In this document: positions 36,133 to 47,569 of the stretch, in pieces
How positions within the stretch are numbered: position 1 is the first letter of the stretch
Layout: every line of letters begins with the position of its first letter
Assembly: GCA_029851415.1 (NCBI GenBank)
Contig: CM056742.1
Coordinates: forward strand, 12,627,736 to 12,691,735
From: Eretmocerus hayati
Taxonomy: Eukaryota > Arthropoda > Insecta > Hymenoptera > Aphelinidae
DNA: 64,000 nt
Reading direction: 5' to 3'
Notes under the pieces: generated by a model
Databases searched by the model: none
What the model was told of the DNA's origin: nothing
What the model saw: only the letters and a program-made list of their open reading frames with translations
Program-made: the position numbers and the translations under genes

Positions 36133-37844
36133 TTAATGCCTAGGATGACACTTTCTTGACATTTTTTTGGGGCTCATTATTCAGGACGAAAAAGCCTTCA
36201 AAAAATCTCCAGGGCAAATATTTGACGTAAAATTGTCTGAAATTTTGAAATATGTGATGGGTACGTCCCTGAAGAGCTACATTGAAGTTTTTGCAACAAT
36301 ATACGATTTTTTCCATTTCAAATCGTGCTTGAACGGCATGTTGACCCCTAAAATCGATAGATATGACTCTGGAAGCTCAAAAAACCGCATTAGGTCCTGA
36401 ACTACAAAATCTATGGGTCAGAAAAATTTTAAAGGCCGTACTGGGTCCAAGATATCGACCGAAACGAAAAAAGTATTGAAGTCACCTGAACACCTCTCAA
36501 CCTTTACGATCCCAATTTTGAGCATCAAATAGCTTGTGAAAGAATCTCATACGACATGTTTTCGACGTAAAATTGTCTGTTTTTGTTCAGATCTCGTGAT
36601 CAGAATTGGGATAGGTTGAAGTTTGAAGCGAGAAAATGCGCATTTTTATCAAATTATACCCTTTTTCAATGAAAACATCATCTCAAATCCAATTCTCAAC
36701 GTGAAAATCGATACATTGTCACTCGTGACGTCGAATTATCGTATCTGCACGATCTGAACCTCAGAATCGGGCCATGCAGCTTGAATACGATTATACATAT
36801 ACTATATCCTTTATGCTCGCAATTAGGGCTGGGAATATCCGTGGATCCGGATACTCCCGGATAACCCGGATTGGATCCGGATTTCCGGATATCATCTGGA
36901 TTCTCAAATCTGTTTTGTGATGGGGAACTACACATACCTAATACACAACCAATAGACAGAAGACGACGGAGACAGCCAAACAGACAGACAGAGAGGAGTA
37001 GAGACGAAGAAAGAGCGAGACAGAGATGCTGGTTGACCGGTTGCCAGACTGACAGGCTGAGAACGGTAGTATGGGTCTGTTACAAACATATTTGACACTG
37101 CTACATTTGATATTCGTTTATATGAGGAAATCCCAGAAACTTTCGAATTTTGGCCTCTAAAAGTGAGATTATAGAAAAAAGCCGTGTACATGTCTGAAAT
37201 TTTTTATACCCCTTCTTTGAAGGCTCCGAAAACATAATCTTTCATGTGGGTCATCTGAAAAAATCGCTAAACGACTTACAGAACAAAGTCTTGAGCGAGT
37301 ACTTTTGGAAAATTCGTTTCTGAATTTTCATTGTTCAGGTAAGCATTGGGGGGGTCTCGTACTTGGATGGACATGAAAGAGTCTTAACTTTCAGAATGGG
37401 TGATAAGAATTGCACAATAGTAATGATGGAGGCTTGTGATCTTTCGAAGGTGGCAAAAATACACTAAATATTGAAGTGTCTCGGGAAAAATTTTTCTTCG
37501 TGGAGAGTGACAAATACGAACATCAGATACATTCCTAGTTATTTTTATACCAATCCGGAATGTCCCTGAACCCTTCGAAAGGTTTAATAAAACATTCCGA
37601 GACGATTTCGTCTATATTAAATTGTCAACTGTTCCCATTCAAACAGATGATAATCTCAAACGCGCTAGAGTCTGAGCGTAGCGGAGTGGATATAGTTTTC
37701 TGATACTATTACCTACTATTTCTTGGTATTTAGGAGTCCGTCCATTGATTACAGCAAGTGTACACCGCCGAGAACGGCGTAAATATACCACGAGTAACAC
37801 TAATTTCATTCCGGTTGAACGCAATTCCTTGATTTCCCCATTGA

Positions 37845-40156
37845 TGTACATTAGGGTGACACTTATTTCCCGATTTTTCTGTATCGGTAGGGACGCCCCC
37901 TAGATTTCAACTTTATGATAAAAGAAAATGAAATAAATTTTTTTCAGATTTTTTGAGGCAGTTCTAGTACTGCCGCATTGCACTTGTATTTTCGAGTTTT
38001 GAGACGTTTTTTCACAGAATTCGTTAATTTTGCATGGCAAGCACTTGCATTTCCAAGAGAATGGAGCGAACCGAACTGGTCGAACTGGATAACGTTGATT
38101 GGGAGGGCTTAGGAAATCTTTCCATGCGCTTAGCGATTAGTTTTAGTTCGATTTCAGGGTCGGAACCGGGCCAGAATGGCAGAAATACAGTCCTAAAATC
38201 ACTTTCCAACTCAGTTTTTGAGTTTTCCTGCGCATGCGTGATTTTCTACGGTTTCGATAATATTTTCAATCGATAGCCCGTGCGATTTCCTTCAAAATGA
38301 CTATTGCCAAAAGTCAATTTGATGCAATGGGACCGGAGTAGTGGATGATTTTGAATAAGGTGGAATCGAAGGTGCAAATCCGTGCAAATCGGTCGAGATT
38401 GCCTGCGATGCTTTTCATCTTGTGCAGGGTGTTTCTCTGGTTTCTTTGCGACGAATCAACTTCGCCACAGGGTCATTTTGAAGGAAATTGTCTGAGCTAT
38501 CGAAGTAAGTAGGCTACGGAGTGACGAATTGATGGTGAAATACGGAAAAATAGACATTTGATAATTTTTAGTCGAATAAAAAGCTGTTTTCAACTGTTCT
38601 GCGTAACTTTGCTGTGACTCACCATCACTGTACCACTCCACAACCTACTTATTTCGATAGCTAGGACAATTTCTTTCAAAATGATCCCTTGAGGCCGAGT
38701 CTACATAGACGGGCTCACCCCGGGCGCGCGCGCTCTCTTCGCTCGCATTCTTCACCCAAACACCGGAGTAGGTACCGAAAAATGACCCACATAAGTCCCC
38801 TTATAATTCGAGTTTCCAGTCCGACTTCGTGAGGTGAAAACCCGTCAATCTATCGTTAAGAATTGCCCAAAAACTCATTTGCATGGAATTGAGATTGGAA
38901 AATGAGAGACGTGGATGTCGATCAATGTGCCTAATATTGCCACCTCCCAACTTCTCAGGTATCTGACTCTCAGCCTGTTCAACAATATTCAACATTATCT
39001 TGGGTTTACATTGATACTTATCTCAAAAACTGTAGGATGAAATCAATAGTGAAGAATTCTGGTTAAGACGAACCGAGCTATTGCAAATTCACGAAAGATA
39101 ACATTTGTGTTACAAGAGTCACTCCTCCGTGAATTTGCGACATCTCGGGTGTACTTAATCAGAATTTCATAAACTTTAGCTCATTATTCAGCTCCTGAAA
39201 TGAGGACCAATGTATAACCAAGATGATGCTGAATATTGTTGAACAGGCTGAGAGTTAGATGCCTCAGGAATTGGGGGTGGTGATATTAGGCACATCGATC
39301 GACATCCACATCTCTCATTTTTCAATCTCAATTCGATGCAAATGAGTTTTTGGATCATTCTCAGCGATAGATTGAAGAATTTTCCATCTCGCAAACTTGG
39401 CCTGGGTGTTCGAATTGCGAGGGAACACTCTTAGGTGGGTTTCGAATCATTTTTCGGTACCTATTCCGCGGTGTTTAGGTGGAGAGTGCGAGCGGCGAAA
39501 GCGCGCGCGCCCGGAGTGAGCGCGTCTATGTAGACTTGGCCTTGGCGAAGTCGATTCGTCGCAGAGAAACCAGAGAAACACGCGGTACAAGATAAAAAGC
39601 ATCGCAGGCGATCTCGACCGATTTGCACGGATTTGCACCTTTGACTCCACCTCATTGGAAATCATTCACTGCTCCGGTCCCAATGGATCAAATTGACTTG
39701 TACTAGAGGTAATTTTGAAGGAAATCGCACGGGCTATCGTTTAAAAATAATTTCAAAGCCATAGAAAATCATGCATGCGCAGGAGAACTCGGAAACTGAG
39801 TTGAAAAGTGATTTTAGGACTGTATTTCTGCCATTCTGGCCCGGTTCTGACCCTGAAATTGAACTAAAACTAATCGCTACGCGCGTGAAAAGATTCCCTA
39901 AGCTCTCTGAATCAATGTTATCTAGTTCGGTTTGCTCCATTCTCTTGGAAATACAAGTGCTTGCCATGCAAAGTTAACGAATTTTGTGAAAAAACGGCTA
40001 ACGACTCAAAAATACAATTGCGATGCGGCAGTACTAGAACTGCCTGAAACAATCTGAAAAAAATTTCTTTCATTTTCTTTCATCATAAAGTTAAAATCTA
40101 GGGGGTGTCCCTACCGATACAGAAAAGTCGGAAAATAAGTGTCACCCTAATGTACA
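37845..40156. mobile_element. 2.3 kb inner palindrome (foldback) inside the hAT-like element
   Basis: TGTACATTAGGGTGACACTT at the left and its mirror at the right begin two arms of roughly 1.1 kb. The arms meet near 39107, where ATTCTGGTTAAG...CTTAATCAGAAT-like sequences face each other. Matching blocks include 37851-38330 with 39700-40150, 38367-38467 with 39546-39650, 38690-38790 with 39450-39543, and 38873-38996 with 39223-39346. The outer blocks are visibly more alike than the arms of the surrounding TTAA-flanked foldback. TA or TGTACA at each tip may be the target duplication. Confidence 0.8.
38468..38692. mobile_element. 0.22 kb MITE present in only one arm of the palindrome
   Basis: Inverted ends of about 50 bp, with cores GGTCATTTTGAAGGAAATTG and CTATCGAAGTAAGTAGG mirrored at 38640-38690. 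At the matching point of the right arm (near 39546) the sequence runs straight on from CGAAGTCGATTCGTC into GGCCAAGTCTACATAGAC, so the insertion is absent there. Confidence 0.75.
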
Positions 40157-41880
40157 TAGATGTGCAATAGATCGATTTCTTCGTTTTCACGTGGGTATGA
40201 CAATGAGTTCGTCGCAAAGTCCCTCTAGAATGCGCTAAAAAGTGTATGAGCTCAAGAACAGGAATAATGATTTCTTATCGAAACGGAGTGACAGACCGTC
40301 CAATGCATGTCACGGCTCAGTATATCGATGTACATCTCCTACTAAAAGAAATATCACAACTTTGGATCATCAGAAACATCCCTGCAAAGTTACAGACTCC
40401 GCTCTGGTACGCTAGAACCGTGAGAGCTCAACGAATTTTGAGAGCTGGTCCGAGTGACACGTCAATTCCTCGATTTTTGGGGGTTTTCTCGCACATGACC
40501 TTTTCTAGTATCTATCCGCATCCACCAATCGATCCCAAATTTGGTATCCACTCTCAGGACATCTGAACGAAGATAATTTGACTGGTTAGGCCTCATGAGA
40601 CGTCGTACAGGCCAAATGATCGAGGAGTGACAGCAAAATTCAAAATTTTCTGGGATTCCCTCATATATGCTTTCCTCACAGAATATATCTTAATTCGTCT
40701 ATAAAGTCCGGATATCCGGATGTTCGGATAGTTCGGATTTTTCAAAAATCCGGATAAAAGTCCCAGTCCTACTCGCAATGATTATTCGGAATGATGAGAA
40801 CCAAAACAAGTAGCGCATAAATAGATTGAGCAGATCTTACACACAATGAAAGATCACTTCCCACAAGTCTTAGAGTAATAACATTGTTTCTTCAAACTTA
40901 CAGACATTTTTTCATGAGTTTTACCAACTGTGTGGGCTTTTCCCAAATAAAACACTCGTCAATTTCCAAGCCCACTTCTCTAGTTCCAATTTTTTTTCAT
41001 CGTCGCTCGGTCTCGCCAGGTTTTTCAAGACTGTTGCATTGGTAACAGATGATTGAATGGATCTGAGGAATTACGGCCAAGTTTACTCTTTTGCTCAAAT
41101 ACTCCGCATCAAACTACTACAATGTGAATCGTGTAAATCAACACCTCCCATATTCGTTTTATATACAGGATACTGCTTTGGAGAATAGTACATCTTTCTC
41201 GGATTTTTCTGCTTCAGAGTATCTTCTCATGATTGATAAAGGATAATTCGACGTCTCGAGTGACACTGTATCGATTTTCACGTTGAGAATTGGATTTGGG
41301 ATGATGTTTTCATTGAAAAAAAGGGTATAATTCGATAAATATGCGCATTTTCTCGCTTCAAATTTCAACCTATTCCAATTCTGATCACGGAATCTGAAAG
41401 AACAGACAATTTTACGTCGAAAACATGTCGTATGATATTTTTTCAGAAGCGATTTGATGCTCAAAATTGGGATCGTAAAGGTTGAGAGATTTAAATGACG
41501 ACGAGAAGGCGTTCAAAATACTTTTTTCGTTTTGATCGATATCTTGGGCCCAGATTGGCCTTTTAAAATTTTTCTCACCCATTGATTTTGTGGTTCAGAA
41601 CCCAATGCCACGGGTTTTTGAGCTTCCAGAGCCATATCTATCAATTGTGGAGGTCAAAATGCCGTTCAAACACGATTTGAAATGGAAAAAATCGTATTTC
41701 TTGCAAAAACTTCAATGTAGCTCTTCAGGCGCGCCTTAAGCGGAAATCTCCATCGCATATTTCGAAAGTTCAGACAAATTCACGTTGAATTTATGGCCTG
41801 GAGATATTTTTTTGAAGACTTTTCCGTACTGAGTAACGAGCCTCAAAAAGATGCCATGAAAGTGTGATCCTAGGCATTAA

Positions 41881-42100
41881 TGGGTTCATACCATTACATT
41901 TGATAAATTTGCCCCCACGAACCCCGAACGAGCCCTCTATGCTGCGCTATACACTCGCAAAGGCCGAAATAAGGAAAAACCACATCACACAGACCTGAAA
42001 TTTTGACCTTTTTCCTGATAATAATTTTTCATCGGGACCCTTGACCCGGAATTCAATTATTGATCCGAAAAGTGCACAAATGTAATGCTCCCAGAAAGAT
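41881..42100. other. Short unique segment
   Basis: Between the foldback and the SINE-like head. Nothing recognised apart from a TTTGCCCCCACG word like that in the MITE at 2911-3707. Confidence 0.4.
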
Positions 42101-42105
42101 TTGTA

Positions 42106-42181
42106 GTGGCCACCGCGGCCTTGTGGATAAGATCTTTGCCTTTAACACAGAAGGCTGGGGTTTGAATCTTGGCCGGCACCA
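42106..42181 (+). repeat. tRNA-derived SINE head (Pol III A and B boxes)
   Basis: The segment has a tRNA-like layout: box A-like CGGCCTTGTGGATAAG at 42116-42131, an anticodon-arm-like GCCTTTAACACAGAAGGC, box B-like GGTTTGAATCT at about 42159-42169, and CCGGCACC at the 3' end. The expected 5' acceptor partner is degenerate, so it is not a working tRNA gene. Such heads belong to SINEs. The 3' limit of the element is unclear; an inverted pair, ATCGGGACCC...GGTCCCG, spans about 42034-42260. Confidence 0.55.
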
Positions 42182-42407
42182 TGCCATAATGTGAGTTTTC
42201 ATAAAAACTTTTCGGTGGTTTCGGTGGTTCGGGATCAATCCACCTGAAACTGTAGGTCCCGCAAAATAACCTCGAAATTAGGTTAAAAACGCGTTGATCG
42301 TACAGAATAAAAATGACTTGTATGATTTCTCTAAAAGTGATCTAAGGGTCGGTACAAAGTAGCACACATTTTTTCAAAGTTCGCACGGAACTACTCATGT
42401 AAGGTAT

Positions 42408-42617
42408 CATCTTGTCCCCATTAAGCCATTATCTCAACGAGCCTGGTTCGCATTACTATTCTGGACCATCTCAATATTTTCCAACGCATCCCAGCTAATT
42501 ATGTTGGATTTGGAACAAGCTTTAAATTTAGCTGAGATATGTTGGAAACTATTGAGATGGACCAGAGTGGTGGAGTGAAGGTTGTTGAGAGAATGGCTTA
42601 ATGGGGGCAAGTTGGGT
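42408..42617. mobile_element. Small foldback MITE, ~210 bp
   Basis: Arms 42408-42500 and 42518-42617 are imperfect reverse complements beginning at CCCCATTAAGCCATT, through CTGGACCATCTCAATATTTTCC, to CAGCTAA. No ORF of note. Confidence 0.7.
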
Positions 42618-43734
42618 CCACTCACCTTTCATACAGGTATACAAAGCTGGTCGGATGTGTTGTGCGTTGAAAGGCGAACCTGGACCCCCAAATAAGATGC
42701 GGGAAGGTATATATCCTTTGATACGAAGGCTTGAATGCACAACGTGGTTTCAAAGTGCATTTAGGTATCATGAAAATGTCCCCAAAATCCGTCCACGACG
42801 TGTTTCTCATGCATGCGTAAGTAAAAAGCCCCATTTTGAAAAAGAGTCGATCATGTCATGGTTAACATATTGATCTTCGCTCGGATCTTCGGAAACTTAA
42901 AAAGTATCCATTTTTGTACAGCTTTCTTAGATCTTCATGAAAGATGTTTTGAAAATTCTCTGGATGATTCGTGCATTTGAAGTTACAAGACATCATTTTT
43001 TCAAAATTTTGGAATTTAGCGATAGTATCTCATCAGCATGTTTCTAAAAACTGGAAGACTATCAAGAGAGTTTTCTTGATGATTATTAATAAATGCACGA
43101 AAAAGGGTTTTATATAATTCCCCGGCATCTCAAAATATATTGGAAACGAGAAAAATCTTGTTGTACAATGGCAATATGTAAAAATTCCAGAGTACGGAGG
43201 TTGGAAACAAATGGATGCTTTACACCTTATACATTCGACCCAAAATCCGGAAATCGTCCAATGGGAATCTTTTGTGGATATTGAAGAGATCTTAGACAAT
43301 GTGCATATTTTCCAATAAAATAGCTCATATTCAAACTATCGAAAGATTAATGAGATGACATGGCTAAATCAATATTTTTTGGAAAAATCATTTCACTCAC
43401 TATTTCAAGTGATGAGAAAGAGCATATGCCAGGTGGATTTTTGAGAAATGTTTATAAATAGTCATTGAAGCTAGGTGTGAGAGACTGACAAAAATTTTTG
43501 GTTGGCTCAATAACGTGCCAGTGTTGAGCGAGGAACTGAAGAGACCGCATTACATTGTGTAAAATTAAATGTTTGGTCTCCAAGCACAGAGATTCCCAAC
43601 TTTCTATGAGATATGAAGGTATATATCGTTAATACCACACATGTGGATGTGAAAATAAAATTTGAATGGGTTTGAACACTATATCTCAATAATCGGTAAA
43701 TGAAAATTGATCAATTAGGAATGAAAATTACCGA
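42618..43734. other. Two related ~120-bp segments, function unknown
   Basis: The stretches near 42690-42795 and 43165-43265 share an order of words (CGAAGGCTTG / CGGAGGTTGGA, a TTTAGGTATCAT-like word, CCCCAAAATCCG / CCCAAAATCCGG). In both, the minus strand stays open and yields similar peptides (W-T---F----I-KC--K---CF-P-Y--I-T). This may be a decayed coding duplication or a simple DNA repeat. The rest of the stretch is AT-rich and featureless. Confidence 0.35.
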
Positions 43735-43915
43735 GTACTAAGGCAGGGACTTTCGTGAATTCGGACCCGCCCCGGATCTTTGGAAAGCGAGACGGATTCG
43801 ATCCTAAGATCCGGGTCCGTAAAATACATTTCAAACCATGAGTATCTCGAATCCCTTTGGCCCTCAAAAAAATCTGAGGGATCCACAGATCCACACGAGT
43901 CCCACCCTTACTAAT
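43735..43915. mobile_element. Possible short hAT-like MITE, ~180 bp
   Basis: AGGCAGGGACTTTCGTG at the left roughly mirrors CACGAGTCCCACCCTT at the right, and TACTA occurs at both outer edges. The inside is rich in GGATC/GGACC words. Ends recall the hAT-like element at 36824, but the target duplication is short, so the class is uncertain. Confidence 0.35.
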
Positions 43916-43931
43916 ACAGGCATAAGAGATT

Positions 43932-45708
43932 TAGTCTGGCGGCTGAAGGGGTTTCCGTAGGCTTTTAGGTGTCCCCGGATGGGGAAAGGTGATTTCGATG
44001 TATTTTTGTCCTCTGAATCCGAATTTTGATGGTGGAATGTCGCAAAATGATGCAAAAAAAAGTTATTAACAATTTTTTATAAACGATTGAAAAAATTGAC
44101 AAATTGACGAGAAAAAATTTTTTTAGGCTCTTTGAGTGATTCTACGTCGAAAAGGTCTCTTGACATTTTTCATGAAAATGCATAGTTTTCCCGGAAAAAA
44201 TTCATCAAGTTTCAAAAAAGTCGAAATTTCCCATTTTTGAGGACCTGTAGCGCAGAGATGGAATGACATTTCTTGGTCCACCAAAGCTTAAACGTTTTTT
44301 CTATGCATCCTCTTATAGTAGGACTAGTGAGGAAACAGGAAAAACGTAAACTGTCTGTGTTATCCGTCGGACAGTTTCCCACGTTTTTCATACCATCAGT
44401 ACATACTTCTGAGCTGTTCCTACTATATGTCATGGGGAGTATTTGTTGGCTTGCAAACGACTCATGATAAAAAAGGTTATCCCGATGTATTTTGGTCCGC
44501 TGGATCCGAACATCGATGGTGGAATGTCGTGAAATGTTGCAAAAAGTTGTTAACAATTTTTATAAAAAGATGAAAAAAATGATTAATAGACGGGAAAAAT
44601 TCTTCTTAGGTTCTTTGAGTGATTCTACGTCGAAAAGGTCTCTTGACATTTTTCATGAAAATGCATAGTTTTCCCGGAAAAAATTCATCAAGTTTCAAAA
44701 AAGTCGAAATTTCCCATTTTTGAGGACCTGTAGCGCAGAGATGGAATGACATTTTTTGGTCCACCTCCTTCATAGCCAACTCTCAAACTCTATATCAAGG
44801 TATTTAGGTACATGAGAAAATTTGCATTATTGAGTGCTCTTTTCGTGAAATTAGAATATATATATGTCATATACTCCTTGGAATTATCTCATAATCCTAT
44901 CATCCACTATCTGATTCTTATACAGTTATCGGGAGACTGTTGGGAAACACGGGTTACAAGTCCATCTGTGTCGATAGAACTGTCGAAAAGAATGACCTAT
45001 TGGAATTGACGAAGTTGTATATCTACGCCTGCTTGCATCAGAACAGCCATTAGTATAGATAACAATCATCGAATCAGTACATCAAAAATTTTTGGGAAAC
45101 TCCTGGGAAACTCTATAAATTTTCCGGCGCAGAGGGATGTGAGCAATCGAAAGATAGAGACCCAGTGAACTATTGTCGTTAATACGAGTTATGGCAATGT
45201 GTGAGGAAGAGTGAGAACACGCCAATTGCCCCGATGTATTCGTTGATGTATCAAGATCATGGGAAACTGTCCGACGATAACACAGGCGGGTTAAGTTTTT
45301 CCTATTTTCTCGCTAGTTCTACTGAAAGAGGATGCATAGAAAAAACTTTTAAGCTCTGATGGATCAGAAAATGTCATTCCATCTCTGCGCTACAGGTCCT
45401 CAAAAATGGAAAATTTCGAGTTTTTTCAAACTTGATAATTTTTTTCCGGGAGAACGATGCGTTTTCGTGAAAAATGTCGAGAGACCTTTTCGACGTAGAA
45501 TCACTCAAAGAACCTAAGAAGAATTTTTTCCCGTCTATTCATCGTTTTTTTCAATTGTTTATAGAAATTGTTAATAACTTTTTTTTGCAACATTTTGCGA
45601 CATTCCACCATTAAAATTCGGATTCAGAGGACAAAAATACATCGAAATCACCTTTCCCCATCCGGGGACACCTAAAAGCCTACGGAAACCCCTTCAGCCG
45701 CCAGACTA
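43932..45708. mobile_element. 1.8 kb foldback element with a duplicated arm segment
   Basis: Ends TAGTCTGGCGGCTGAAGGGG and its mirror, flanked on both sides by ATT (43929-43931 and 45709-45711). Left arm 43932-44380 pairs with right arm 45260-45708. A direct partial copy of the left arm follows at about 44466-44765. Within it, 142 bp (44130-44271 and 44613-44754) show no difference, although the flanks and the inverted arm have diverged. Frames of 114 and 63 codons are repeat shadows. Confidence 0.8.
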
Positions 45709-45711
45709 ATT

Positions 45712-46418
45712 GATCCCAAGAACTCTCCGCCATTTTTCTTGCGTAGGCGAGTATGCGTTGGTATGAGTGATGAGTATTTGGACTGATTGGAAACATAATG
45801 TGTCACTTGAAGGATCAATAATGAACCGATTCGAAAGCTTATCGATAATTGGTGAGAATACTTATACTGTGAATTGTAATTATGATGCAATACTTACAAT
45901 CACATGGGTGACTTTTTGGTGAGATTTCAATGTTTTTTTTTAGACGCTATGACCATTCCAATCCAAGAGAAAATTTCATGAGAAATCATTTATATAGATA
46001 AGAACGAGATCTCAAATTTTATACCATCATTATATTGTATTTTTACCAAAATCACTAATTTTCCGTAAATCTCTTCATCCCAACAAATCCACAGAATCCA
46101 CAGCACGAGAAATGTTTAGACTTCTTATCTTGTTATCTTGTATGGAAAATTTGTAAAAGAAGCCATGTCAATTCAGTATGCCGTCTGATCTAAAAATTTC
46201 TTGAGGAAATCCAATACATTCAATGCCTTAAGTTCACACGTTCATAAAAGACAATCGTAGGAAAATTGTATTCAATGCCGAATTTGCAATATTAATAATA
46301 CTTTTTGGAATATCACAACAACGAATAGCCTATAAACAAAAATTTGAATAGGATTGGAAATGTAAACTTTACATTAATGTATCAATGTTGAAGAAGTATC
46401 TGTTGTTATGAAAATGAT
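45712..46418. other. No recognisable feature
   Basis: AT-rich spacer between the foldback and the 3' end of the first MATH-BTB gene. Confidence 0.45.
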
Positions 46419-46424
46419 TTTATT
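46419..46424 (-). terminator. Candidate poly(A) signal of the first MATH-BTB gene
   Basis: AATAAA on the minus strand, 93 bp below the stop codon, the only canonical hexamer close by. Position fits a short 3' UTR. Confidence 0.45.
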
Positions 46425-46516
46425 TAGTATTCATTCCAGACGGAAATAGAAAAGATTACTCACATCGGGTGTACAGTGTCGAAGTTATAAAAAGAAAAGT
46501 TATACATTGGTGGATC

Positions 46517-47569
46517 TTAAGCTTTTAAAGACTTGGCTAAGACGTCATAAACTTCATCAATAATATTTTTATCCAACTCGTACAGCTTGACATTTGATTG
46601 ATTCATTACTTCCTTAATATTCGATTTGAAAAAATTCATACCACTATGTTTTAGAGCCGAAGCGTTATATGAGCTGGCAAAATTGAGGTATTCAAATACA
46701 TTTTCGCACTTTATATTCTGAATGAGGTGGTCCTCGCACATTTTCCTCAGTCCTGTAATCAAATATTTGTCCGCTGCTACAAAAAGATCCGTTGCCATCT
46801 TTTCGAGGTTGTCTACTTTGCGAGCATAAACGTATCCGAGGAGTTGTTTCATGACATCGTATGAAATATCATCAATATCCACGACTGCTTCTCCATTTTC
46901 TTTTATGTTGTGAGTGAACATGGCTGCAAATACTTCACTGCTGTTTGCCAAAATATTCTTGTGAGCATGCATTTTTTTCCCGTCCACGAGGAGAATGACA
47001 TCACTAAACTGCTTGTTATCGATATATTGTTCAAAGCTATTCAAGTCTCCCAATTGACTACCGTTTTGTGATAGTAAGATTGACTTTTTCTCAAATTCTG
47101 TGTCGATTATGAACTCACAAACTATGGTCAGTGTCGAAGGAACACAGCCGTTCACATTTTTGATCGCCATTAAATTTTCCAAGACTTTATTTTCTATAAA
47201 ATTGTTATACCCACACCAAGGGGCATCTTTCTTCAATACATGTTTGCTATACTCCGTCGGGGCCACTATATCTCCTGCTACATTCAAGATATGGAATCGA
47301 AAATTCACTTCATATTCTCCCATCACTGATCCTAGATGAATCGATGCGAAGTCTTTCCAGTTTTCATTACGGCCTCTTGGATACAAACTGATTATGCATT
47401 GTTTCGTATCACTGAGTTTGATCCTTGGCGATATTATTGCTTCGCCTATTTTTGTGTCAAGGATGACAGATTTGTCGATCAACCACTTGTAGATGATCAT
47501 AACTTCTCGTTCTACTCTTCCACTTCGACTGTGAATTAGCGGGACTTGGCTTCTTCCGGGGCAACTCAT
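46517..47569 (-). CDS. MATH-BTB (SPOP-like) protein, 350 residues, single exon
   Basis: The MATH domain spans about residues 26-155 (YKWL...NFRFHILNVAGD...WCGYNNFI...STLTIVCEFII). The BTB/POZ domain covers about 180-282 (FSDVILLVDGKKMHAHKNIL, FAAMF, then VAADKY). A C-terminal helical tail (283-348) matches the 3-box/BACK position. Proteins of this family bind substrates through MATH and Cullin-3 through BTB to drive ubiquitination. The Cullin-contact motif (hydrophobic-x-Glu) is kept as I222-K-E224. In the MATH cleft, W118, Y121 and F92 keep aromatic character, while a human SPOP tyrosine becomes H78. No SPOP-type nuclear signal follows the BTB region. The start is fixed by an in-frame TGA two codons upstream; the -3 base is A. 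It is intronless, as in other lineage-expanded MATH-BTB genes. The paralogue lies 9.6 kb away on the same strand. Confidence 0.95.
   Translation of the reverse strand: MSCPGRSQVPLIHSRSGRVEREVMIIYKWLIDKSVILDTKIGEAIISPRIKLSDTKQCIISLYPRGRNENWKDFASIHLGSVMGEYEVNFRFHILNVAGDIVAPTEYSKHVLKKDAPWCGYNNFIENKVLENLMAIKNVNGCVPSTLTIVCEFIIDTEFEKKSILLSQNGSQLGDLNSFEQYIDNKQFSDVILLVDGKKMHAHKNILANSSEVFAAMFTHNIKENGEAVVDIDDISYDVMKQLLGYVYARKVDNLEKMATDLFVAADKYLITGLRKMCEDHLIQNIKCENVFEYLNFASSYNASALKHSGMNFFKSNIKEVMNQSNVKLYELDKNIIDEVYDVLAKSLKA

Larger units (their letters stand above)
36824..40771. mobile_element. hAT-like non-autonomous element with 8-bp target duplication
   Basis: CTCGCAAT directly precedes the left end (36816-36823) and directly follows the right end (40772-40779). 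The ends read TAGGGCTGGGAATATCCG and, as reverse complement, TAGGACTGGGACTTTTATCCG. An 8-bp duplication and TAGGG-type ends are hallmarks of hAT elements. Both subterminal zones carry CCGGAT clusters (36850-36895 and 40705-40760), a plausible transposase-binding array. The flanking parts also pair weakly (37122 with 40660). It sits in the loop of the TTAA-flanked foldback and carries a palindrome inside. No transposase ORF. Confidence 0.85.
36133..41880. mobile_element. TTAA-flanked foldback element, split by nested insertions (5.75 kb)
   Basis: The outer arms are 36133-36740 and about 41218-41880. They are imperfect reverse complements beginning TTAATGCCTAGGATGACAC and ending GTGATCCTAGGCATTAA. 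They share long matches such as CCAATTCTCAACGTGAAAATC and CGACATGTTTTCGACGTAAA. TTAA at both tips allows a piggyBac-type target duplication. Without the 3.95 kb insertion in its loop, the element would be about 1.8 kb. No frame above about 100 codons lies in it, so it is non-autonomous. Confidence 0.8.

Noticed and set aside
42106..42181. A functional tRNA gene
   Set aside because: A and B boxes are present, but the acceptor stem does not pair properly and box B is off consensus; a SINE head fits better.
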